In this document: positions 26,481 through 35,200 of the stretch, piece by piece | Numbering within the stretch: position 1 is the stretch's first letter | Layout of the letters: the number at the start of each line of letters is the position of its first letter | Assembly: GCA_035527535.1 (NCBI GenBank) | Contig: DATLAK010000149.1 | Coordinates: 1 to 58,559, forward strand | Length of the DNA: 58,559 nucleotides | From: Armatimonadota bacterium | GTDB lineage: Bacteria > Armatimonadota > Hebobacteria > GCA-020354555 > CP070648 | Reading direction: 5' to 3' | Notes under the pieces: generated by a model | Told to the model about the DNA's origin: nothing | Databases searched by the model: none | What the model saw: only the letters and a program-made list of their open reading frames with translations | Translations under genes and position numbers: made by a program

Positions 26481-27086
26481 ATGATTGAACGGGCCGTGGA
26501 ATGCCCGAAGCGCAAGCAACTTCGGTTGCCCGGACATGACTATGGCGAGCCCGGTCATGCCTATTCCCTGACCGTTTGCGCACGGCGGGGAGCGTCGCCT
26601 TTTCGCCATCGGACACTGGCGCAAGAGGCGGTGGCGACCCTGCAGTCCCTGGAGGCTCTCAGCGGCGTCAAGGTATTCGCATACTGCGTGATGCCGGACC
26701 ACGTTCATTTGGTATGCTGGGCGGGGGATGGTGCGGATTCCATTCCCTCGTTCATTCGCAGGTTCAAGTCGTTTGTGAGCCACGCTGGCCGCAGGCTCGG
26801 TCACAGCGGGCAGCTGTGGCAGCGTTCGTACTACGACCACGTCATACGCAGGGCTGAGGATCTGGGCGAGATCTGTACGTACGTAATCGAGAATCCGGTG
26901 CGGCGGGGGATGGTGCAGGAGGTTGGCGAATACCCTTTTGCCGGGATGCCGAATCCCGACGCGGACAGGTCGGGGATGGACCCGGCCCCTACGGGATGGT
27001 CGGAGGTAGGGGCCGATCTCCTGATTGGCCCGGAGGGGAAGGGACGGGCCGGGATGGAACCCGGCCCCTACGGAGATGACACGTAA
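26481..27086 (+). mobile_element. REP-associated tyrosine transposase (RAYT, Y1_Tnp)
   Basis: RAYTs are single-domain HUH nucleases that nick REP sequences. The 201-residue product has the HUH motif in YCVMPDHVHLVCW (H74 and H76), a downstream QRSYYDHVIR with the probable nucleophile Y118, and the family sequence YVIENPVRRGMV. GGGGAGGG lies just before the ATG. The last ~35 codons run into the downstream REP, so the true protein core ends near residue 160. The gene is flanked on both sides by the same REP modules and interrupts the pilus-linked gene run. Confidence 0.92.
26972..27073. repeat. RAYT-associated REP sequences, downstream cluster
   Basis: A partial module 2 (GGGGATGGACCCGGCCCCTA) starts at 26972, module 1 is at 27007-27031 with one change (GATTGGCCC) and a full module 2 at 27041-27073. 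The order mirrors the upstream cluster as direct repeats. Confidence 0.88.
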
Positions 27087-27099
27087 ACTGGTAACTGAC

Positions 27100-30000
27100 A
27101 TGCGATCGCGACGATGGACAACCATCCTGGCGGCGGCCGCGGCCCTGGCGTGCGCGCTGGGCATCGCGGCGCCGCTGTACTCCGGGCGCACCTGGGACAG
27201 CTACGCTCAGGAGCGCCGCGCCATCCGCGCCGCCATCCTCATGTACGGGGACTACACCTCCGTGCCCAGCCCCTACGTCTTCTACCTGCTCGGCTCGAAC
27301 TCGCTGACCATTCCCCTCGGCGCTCAGAGCTTCGAGTTCCATCCGCCCCGCCCCCCGGGCTGGGACATCGTCAATCCCGTCGCCGCGACCCAGGACCAGC
27401 GCGACCCCGCCTACTGGGCGATCGCCATGGACGTCATTGATCTGCCGCTGCTGCAGAACTTCGACGTCTTGCTGGTGCCCATCGCCTACACCGGCGCGCT
27501 GGTCGGCCTCACTCCCGCCCAGCAGCAAGCGCTGGAGACGTGGGTGGAGCAGGGCGGCCTGCTGTGGATGGACAACCAGCCGGGCGCGGCGGGACCTCCT
27601 CCCCAAGACCCGCTGCTCGGCGATTTCTTCCTGCGCCCGCCGCTGCAGTTCGCGGGACGCGACCGCACCGTGACCGCGACCAAGACCGCGGTGGATCCCA
27701 ACCACCCGCTGCTGCGCGGCCGCTGCGTGCTGACCGACGACGAGCTGCAGTGGCTCGGCGAGCAGTACCCTTATGCCGCGGGCGCACGGGTTCCCGCCGC
27801 CGACCCGACCGGCGCGCCGCTGGCAACCAGCCGGGGGCTGAGCCCCCTGGACGGCATCGTCGCCGGCGTGAATTGCCTGTTCCCTCCCAACAACGCAATC
27901 GCAAGCATCACCGCCCTGCAGGAGGTGGTGGGTGAGGTCTACGACGTCGGCGGCACCAGGTACCGGACCCCTGCCATCGCCGCCGGTCACTTCGGCGAGG
28001 GCTGCATCGTCATCTCGGCCTGCGGGGTCGGGGCCGGCATCAGCAACTGGTACGCGGGCCTGACCGACCCGCCGGTGCAGCCGCAGACGGCGTTGGAGCT
28101 GCCGCAGTGGGCGCTGCCGGACCTCAAGCTGGCCTACAACATGATTCAGTGGTGGATGGACTGGTCGGGGGCGCACGGGCGCGTCCGCTTCCGCGGTGAC
28201 TATGTCGAGGCGCTCCCGGGGCCGCCGCTGCCGGCGTGGAGTGACGCAACCACGCTCTCGGGTTCGCTCGGCGGGCCGGCGTGTGTGAGCCGCGGCTTGA
28301 CCTTTGCGGGATCGGCGAGCGGCGTGTTGGGGGTGTGGGACTCCAACCCCTATCGCGACCGCGACCTCGACGGCCGCAGCGATGACGGCGCGGCCGACTA
28401 TGCCAACGGCTTCGCCGCCGACCGGCTGTGGAGCCTAACCGTGCCCTGGCAGGACCCCGCTGACCCCAGCTCGCGCTCGTCCGAACCGGCGCGCCAGGTG
28501 GTGGGAACGCCGGCGGTTGCCACCACCTACGACGGCACCCGCCCGCGCCGACTGGCGGCGGCGGCCGTCAAGACGACGGATAACCTGGACTGCTCGCTCC
28601 AGGCCTACCTGGCGGATGCGACCGACGGAGAGCAGGTCGCCCCGGTGTGGTCCGCCACCATCAAGCATCACTCCCTGCCGCAGCCCAGCGACAACCACGG
28701 CCTGGTCGGCTCGGGGCCGGTGGCGGCGGACCAGTTCTTCGCCCTGCTCACGACCGACAGCGGCACCCTGGAGGCGCCGAATCGCGACGCCGGTCTCCTG
28801 CTCTACGACGCCGCCGGCTGGAACACGCAGAGGAACGTCGGCGGCATCCTCTACGAGGAGCCGGCGGCGCAGGTGCCGATGACCGCGGGCGGGCGGGCGA
28901 TGAGCTTCGCCAACTCGCCGGCGGTGACGACGGCCGCCGCCTACGATGCCCTGTGGCAGCCGACCGAGCCGCAGCCGGTGCAGGTGGCGGTCGCCACCGG
29001 CGACAGCCTGCCGCGGCCGTTGCCGTCGGCGGTGGGATGGCTATACGTCACCCCGCTGATGGTGCGCGCCCCGGCCCCGGGGTGGGACCAGGTTTGGGTC
29101 GCGGATATTGACGGCAGCGGCGTGGTGGAGGACGTGGCGGACGACCAGGCGGTGCAGGTGTGGTTCCCCAACGCCTACGGCAACCCCGGGGGGCCGTGGA
29201 TTCAGGTGCCCCCGCACGTGGACAACGATCCCAGCAAGCCCCTGAACTACGTTCGCAACGAGAGCGGCGGGCAGCTCAGCATCACCTTCACCCGGTGGGC
29301 GATGTTCGGTTGGGGGCCGGCGGCCGAGAATCGCTACCCGCTCGGCTTCGGCGACATCTGGATCAGGTATCGCGACGCCCAGGACAACTGGCGCGAGCTG
29401 CGCCCCTTGAGCCTGTCACCGGGCTCGCCGACCGCCCTCAACGGGATGCTCAGCGGCGCCGGCAACCGCACCGCGTCCGTGAGCGGCTTCATCAACGAAG
29501 CGGGGTACTCCTCGCCATGTGTGGTCGAGGATACGGTCTTCATCGGCACCGACGCGGTTGACGCCTACCCCAGCCCGTCGAGCGAGGGCCAGCTCGCCAG
29601 CTGCGCGATATCCGCGAGCGGTGCCGGCCAGCCCAACTGGCGTTTCATCGGCGACCGCTATCGGGGCGAGACCCCACTGGCGGCCGGCGGCTACTATTAC
29701 TCCAGCTTCTCCTTCACCCCGGCGTGCTTCGGAGATACGTTGTATGCGGTGGCCAACTACCGCTTCTTCCGCCGCCAGGGCGACCAGCGCAACGAGGCGC
29801 TGAGCCCCGGCCCCTCGGGAGCTCTCTATGCGTTGGAGCTCAACCCCTCCGCGGCGCTGGTCAATCCCGGCACCGCGGATCCCGTCTTCCGCGACGGCCT
29901 CGGGCAGCCCATCGCCATAGATCCCACCGCCCCGCCCAACGACGGCGTCAACCTCCCGCCCTACAGCGCCGACCCCAACCAGGTCGTGGCCGCGGACCGC

Positions 30001-32235
30001 TCCGGGGCGACGGTGTGGATCTCGACCAATACCGATCCCGCCAGCTCCGACTACAACAGCCCGCGCTACGCCATTCCCCAGATTTCCGCCTCCCAGAGCA
30101 ACTGGCGGGTCGAGTTCCAGGACAGCATCATCCGCCTCGACGCCGGGGCCATCGGCGACCTCGGCTGCCCCGTGTGGAACGGTAGCCGCTACCTGCCGCA
30201 GCGGGTGCGCGTGCGCTTCTTCAGCTCCGGGGTGCTGACGGAGAGAACGATGGAGGCCACGCCGCTCGTCAAGTGGATGTACCTGGCGCCCGACGGGTGG
30301 GAATTCGTCAGCTCGCCCGTGGTTGCCAATGACACGGTGATGGCGGCCGCCTACGATCACGGCACCCAGCGCTACCTGCTGCTCGGCCTGCCGGTGGTGC
30401 CGGAGGATCCCACGCCCGACGATCTCACCGATCGGCCGTGGTCCTACCTAGCGCAGCCGGCGTTCGTCAGCACTCTGGCGAGCGGGGTCGCGTCGCCGGC
30501 GCCGTGCAGCCTGGCGGTCGCGGACCGGGGCTTGGTATGGGCGAGCGACGCGGGCGGCCTGGGAGGAGTGGCCGGGCTGGCGAGCCCGGAATTGGTGATC
30601 GCCGACAGCAACCGCCTGCTGATGGCGGACGCCGGCGGCCGCGCCGTCACCAGTGAAAACGCGCTGTGGCACCTGCGCCCCGGGACGCAGATCGGCGCGG
30701 CGGGCATACCGGTGCAGGACTCGTACGCGGAGAGGATGTTCGAGCCGCTGGAGCGGCCGACGCGCGCGCGCGCGCTGCCCAACGGCAACCTCCTGGTCGT
30801 GGACACGGGCGCGAGCATGGTGGTGGAGCTCGACCCCGCTCACGAAGTGGTTTGGCGCTACCCCAACGACGACCCCGCGGCGGATCTGGGCGGCATGACC
30901 GCGGAGCAGGCGTGGCTGCTCGCGCCGGCCGACGCGCAGCGCTACTACTACCGCACCTCGGCGCTCCTGGCCGACGTGGTTGACCTGGAGGGCGTGATTC
31001 GCAACGGCGATACGGTTGCCCTGGAATGGGTGACGACACTGATCGCCGACGCGGGGAAGTACCGGGTGCTGGAGGTTGCGCGGCCACTGGTCAACGGCCG
31101 CTACCGCCCCGACCTGACCAATGCGGCACTCGCGCCGCTATTCGTCGAGCTGGTGCGCGAAGTCGCTTCGCCCCCGCTTACCGACTGGCCCACGCGGGCC
31201 GGTGGCGCCACCAAGCTCGAGGCGGCCTTCACCACGGTCGCGCGCCTGGAAGCCGCCGCTCCGTACCCGTACCTCAGCACCAGGATCATGTGCGCCGTGG
31301 GCAACCACCCGCCGGACCCGCGGGGCGATGACCAGTACGTGCGCCTGGTGGAGATCGCGCCCGCGGAGGCCGATACCGGCCAGCCGCTCGCGTACCTGGC
31401 GGGGAACCGCGTGGTGGGCCGCGGCGCCGAGGGCATCAACATCTACCGCCCGCGCACCAGCCCCTGGAGCTACGTCGGCGGGGAGCAGCTGCCCCGCGAC
31501 TTCCTCAGTATTCGCCAGGCCGACTCCCTGGCGGTCAACGGCGCCCTCCACGCCCTGGTGGTGGATGACGTCGGCGTCAAGCTGGTGGACTACGCCACCT
31601 GGAACAACCCGGCGGCGGCGGGCTATCTGACCCCGGTGTTCGAGATGCGCGGCGCGGCGCCGTGGATGCACGACACCGCCGTCCCGCGCCCCGGTGGTTG
31701 GCTGACGACGTACGAGGAGGAAATCGCCGAGCTGGAATGGTCTCTCCGACAGTGGACGGCGGAGGTCGGCGACCCCGTGACCACCGGGCGCTATCCCCCG
31801 CTCATCAGCGAGCCCCACGCCGGCCTGAGCCAGGCGCTGTGGGACGCGGCCCGTGTCGCCGCCCTCAACCACCTGACGACGTACGCGCAGGCCACCGTCA
31901 CCGCCGGCTCCGCCACCGGCGCGGTGGGGTTCCTGCCGGCTTACGCGAAGCGGCTGGGCGATGGGCAGTACCTGGTCGTGAACTCCTACCCCAACCCGTA
32001 CTCCAGCACCGACCCGCTGGAGCTGGCGGCGCCGACCACCGGTGAGGTGCTGCTGGTCAATCCCGCTCTGAGCGTGGGGCAGCGGGTGGTTCGCACTCTC
32101 GATCCACTGTCGGGGATGATGGACCGCAATGCGTGGGACCACCTCTTGATTCCCGACCCCGGACGGTCGGAGTACCCGTCGCTGCGCGGGGGTGCGAGAC
32201 CGCTGCGCCAGCCGCGCGCGGTGGACCTGCGGTAA
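27100..32235 (+). CDS. Giant secreted protein A (1,711 residues)
   Basis: I do not recognise a named family. Seen: a signal peptide (RSRRWTTILAAAAALACAL), a region near residues 117-160 (FDVLLVPIAYTGAL, then LETWVEQGGLLWMDN) that resembles glutamine-amidotransferase-like surface proteins, many beta-propeller-like blades, and near residues 1225-1260 an NHL-like stretch (LPNGNLLVVDTGASMVVELD). It is an exported, beta-rich protein, perhaps a surface scaffold or sensor. The ATG at 27100 is preferred for its signal peptide; ATG 27076 is in frame but abuts the REP. No good ribosome-binding site is visible, perhaps because the RAYT element displaced it. Confidence 0.8.
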   Translation: MRSRRWTTILAAAAALACALGIAAPLYSGRTWDSYAQERRAIRAAILMYGDYTSVPSPYVFYLLGSNSLTIPLGAQSFEFHPPRPPGWDIVNPVAATQDQRDPAYWAIAMDVIDLPLLQNFDVLLVPIAYTGALVGLTPAQQQALETWVEQGGLLWMDNQPGAAGPPPQDPLLGDFFLRPPLQFAGRDRTVTATKTAVDPNHPLLRGRCVLTDDELQWLGEQYPYAAGARVPAADPTGAPLATSRGLSPLDGIVAGVNCLFPPNNAIASITALQEVVGEVYDVGGTRYRTPAIAAGHFGEGCIVISACGVGAGISNWYAGLTDPPVQPQTALELPQWALPDLKLAYNMIQWWMDWSGAHGRVRFRGDYVEALPGPPLPAWSDATTLSGSLGGPACVSRGLTFAGSASGVLGVWDSNPYRDRDLDGRSDDGAADYANGFAADRLWSLTVPWQDPADPSSRSSEPARQVVGTPAVATTYDGTRPRRLAAAAVKTTDNLDCSLQAYLADATDGEQVAPVWSATIKHHSLPQPSDNHGLVGSGPVAADQFFALLTTDSGTLEAPNRDAGLLLYDAAGWNTQRNVGGILYEEPAAQVPMTAGGRAMSFANSPAVTTAAAYDALWQPTEPQPVQVAVATGDSLPRPLPSAVGWLYVTPLMVRAPAPGWDQVWVADIDGSGVVEDVADDQAVQVWFPNAYGNPGGPWIQVPPHVDNDPSKPLNYVRNESGGQLSITFTRWAMFGWGPAAENRYPLGFGDIWIRYRDAQDNWRELRPLSLSPGSPTALNGMLSGAGNRTASVSGFINEAGYSSPCVVEDTVFIGTDAVDAYPSPSSEGQLASCAISASGAGQPNWRFIGDRYRGETPLAAGGYYYSSFSFTPACFGDTLYAVANYRFFRRQGDQRNEALSPGPSGALYALELNPSAALVNPGTADPVFRDGLGQPIAIDPTAPPNDGVNLPPYSADPNQVVAADRSGATVWISTNTDPASSDYNSPRYAIPQISASQSNWRVEFQDSIIRLDAGAIGDLGCPVWNGSRYLPQRVRVRFFSSGVLTERTMEATPLVKWMYLAPDGWEFVSSPVVANDTVMAAAYDHGTQRYLLLGLPVVPEDPTPDDLTDRPWSYLAQPAFVSTLASGVASPAPCSLAVADRGLVWASDAGGLGGVAGLASPELVIADSNRLLMADAGGRAVTSENALWHLRPGTQIGAAGIPVQDSYAERMFEPLERPTRARALPNGNLLVVDTGASMVVELDPAHEVVWRYPNDDPAADLGGMTAEQAWLLAPADAQRYYYRTSALLADVVDLEGVIRNGDTVALEWVTTLIADAGKYRVLEVARPLVNGRYRPDLTNAALAPLFVELVREVASPPLTDWPTRAGGATKLEAAFTTVARLEAAAPYPYLSTRIMCAVGNHPPDPRGDDQYVRLVEIAPAEADTGQPLAYLAGNRVVGRGAEGINIYRPRTSPWSYVGGEQLPRDFLSIRQADSLAVNGALHALVVDDVGVKLVDYATWNNPAAAGYLTPVFEMRGAAPWMHDTAVPRPGGWLTTYEEEIAELEWSLRQWTAEVGDPVTTGRYPPLISEPHAGLSQALWDAARVAALNHLTTYAQATVTAGSATGAVGFLPAYAKRLGDGQYLVVNSYPNPYSSTDPLELAAPTTGEVLLVNPALSVGQRVVRTLDPLSGMMDRNAWDHLLIPDPGRSEYPSLRGGARPLRQPRAVDLR

Positions 32236-32253
32236 GCCGCGGCAGAAGGTGAT

Positions 32254-35200
32254 GTGATCGTGACAACGCGCGCGACAAGATGGATAACGACGGCGGCGCT
32301 GATCGCGCTGGCCGTGGGGCTGGCGGTCGGCGTGACGGCGTCCGGCCCGGCATGGGGCGCCGGCCTGGCGAGCACCGAGTGGCCGATGTTCCACCGCGAC
32401 GCCGAGCATACCGGCAGCTCGCTGCTGCCGGGCCCCACCAGCGCTCGCATCCGATGGTGGCAGGGGGGCGCGGCCTTTGCCGACGAGTCGGGGCATCGTC
32501 CCCACGGCCCCCAGGGCGCGATCTGGTCTTCGGCGGCCACCTCCGAGGTCACCCCCGAGCTGGGCGGCGCCAAGAAGGTATGGTACTTCCACAACAGCTC
32601 GTGGACCGGGCGCGGCGCCGCCCCCGGGCCGCCGCTGGTGCTGCGGTCGGAGTACCCGGAGGCTGCGAGCACCAACGTGCCGCTTACCGGGGGACAGACC
32701 CTTTTCGAGACCAGCGCCGCGATGAATCTGGCGGCGGGCAGCGCCAGCCGGTTCCGCAACCGCGATCCGTACAGCAACCTCAGTTGGGTGCAGGCCGGGG
32801 TCTCGTTCCTGCTCAAGCAGCGCGTCCCCGCCGGGACCTGGCTTTTCAGCCTGTGGGTCACGGATGTAGTGCCGACTGTTCCCGGGGTCCCGGTGCAGGC
32901 GCAGTTCACGGTGTACAGTTTCACCGAGGGCCTGCCCGACACCACCCGGGTCGCCCTGCCGGGGCTGGATGCCATCAGCGTCCCGCTGCCGGACACCGCG
33001 CCGGGCGCGAGCAGTCTCGTCACCTACGCGCAGCCCGTTGCCGCCCCTATCTACCTGGAGCTGACGCAAGGCGTGTCCATCGGCGTCACCGTCAGTGGCG
33101 GCACGGCCACGCTCAAAGTGGGAGATACCAGCCCCAGCCGGGTGGAGACCTCGATCGAGGTGCCGGCGATCTACGCCGGTGCGGATGACGGCGCGCTGTA
33201 TGCTTTCGACGCCGCGACCGGCAATGTGCTGTGGAGCTTCCGCGTGCCCAACACGTGGTTTCGCAGTTCGCCCGCCGTGGGCGACGACGGCAGCATCTAC
33301 ATCGGCAGCTACGAGGGGGCGCAGCGCGATCAGGGAGACCTGTACGCCTTCCGCCCCGACGGGACGCTGAAGTGGCTCTACCCCGCGTTGGACGAAGAGC
33401 CGCTCGACGCCATCAGCGCATCGCCCGTGATCGGCGGCGACGACGTCGTTTACATCGCCACCCACGCGGGCGAGGTGCACGCGGTGGACGCGGCGGACGG
33501 CCAGGCACGCTGGGTGCGCGCGATAGAGGAGGAGGGGATCGCTGACGAGCTGCGTTCCTCCCCCGCCTTGAGCTCCTCGGGCACGCTATACATCGGCTCC
33601 ATGAACGGGCGTCTATACGCGCTCGACAGCGGCAGCGGCGAGATCATGTGGCGCTATCCGGCCTCCGGGCAAACCGCGCTGGGGGCGCTCGAGTCCTCGC
33701 CGGCCCTCGACAGCGACCTGGTGCGGCTCTACTTCGTCAACGAGGTGGCGACCGGCGACCCGTCGCGGCTGCATCTCGGCACCGGCGCCCAGGGCGACCC
33801 CGGCGACGAGCCCGCGGGCGAGATCGCACAGTCCTTCGGCGCCACCGGGCAGGCGAAGTTCGCGCAGGAGTTCCGCACCCACGCCCGGCAGTCCGAGCCC
33901 GCCATGCCCTCCGTGCTGCCGGGCGGAAGCTACACCGTGGATTTCTGGGCGCGGGCCGCCCTCGAGTCCCCGACCACCGAGCAGGCGTGGATGCGCTTCA
34001 GCGTCTTCCACTGCACGGCGGCGGACCCCGTGGGCACGCAGATATTCTCCTTTCCTGAGCAGGACATCCAATCCAGCACCGCCCCCGTCCGCTACCAGGC
34101 GCAGGCGACGCTGGCGTCGGCGGTGGCGCTCCAGCCCACGGACTACCTGCGCGTCGAGGTCTGGAGCCGCGTGGCGCTGGAGTCCGGCCACAGCGCGACC
34201 GTGCGCTTCGCGTTCGACGGCGAATTCGTCAGCCACTTCGAGGTGCCGCTGGAGGCCGAGCGCATCTACATCGGCTCCGACGACGGCAACATCTACTGCC
34301 TGCAGTCCACGGTGACCGAGCCGAACGTGGTCGAGCCGCAGCTCGAATGGAGCTATGCCACGGGCGACGCGGTCACCGCCACCCCCGCCATCGGACCCGA
34401 CCGCACGGTTTACGTCGGATCGCTCGACCACAAGCTCTACGCGCTCGACCCCGATGGCACCCTGGCGAGCGGGGCATGGCCGTTCCAGGCGGCGGGGGAG
34501 ATTCAGTCGTCGGCGGCGGTCACCGCCAGCGATCCGGCGCGGATCTACTTCGCGACGTCGGTGGTGGCCCAGGTGGGATCCAACCTCGCCGCGGGACGGG
34601 TGTATTGCCTGGAGCGCAACGCCGGGGTCGTGTGGACCGATCCGATTGACTTCGGGGCGGGCTTCGATCCCAGGGGCGGCGACCCGACCGCGTTCACTGC
34701 TTCGCCCGCGCCGTGGCTGGTGGAAAGCGTGCGCGGGAGCTTCATCGGCCCCGAGCAGTTCCGGTTCACGGGCGTGTCGCGCGTCGTGGATCCGGTGGTT
34801 TACCTGGGGGGCCACGACGGGGTGATGTACGCCTTCGGCACCGTGCTCGACAACATCGCGCCGCCTCCCGTAATGCCGGGGCAGGTGCCGGCGCAAAGTG
34901 TGCTGCGGCTGACCAAGCAGGCCGACAAGGCGGTGGCGGATGTCGGCGAGGAGATCACCTTCACCCTGCGCTACCGCAACGAGTCCTCGCCGCTGGCGGC
35001 CCCGGTGAGCGGCGCACAGATTTGGGACCCGCTGCCGGAGGCGCGCAACTATCTCGGCGTCATCAGGCCGGCGGCGGTCGCGATCACCACCTACAGCCCG
35101 GGAGGCGTCGAGTCGGCAGGCGGCATGATCTGGAGCGTGGGCGACATCTGGCCCCAGCGCTCGGGGCAAGTGTGGTTCAAGGTGCAAGTGATGGAGGACC

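Noticed and set aside
31138-33480. 780-codon open frame on the minus strand across the giant genes
   Set aside because: Antisense to two genes with signal peptides and repeats; composition is that of a shadow frame.
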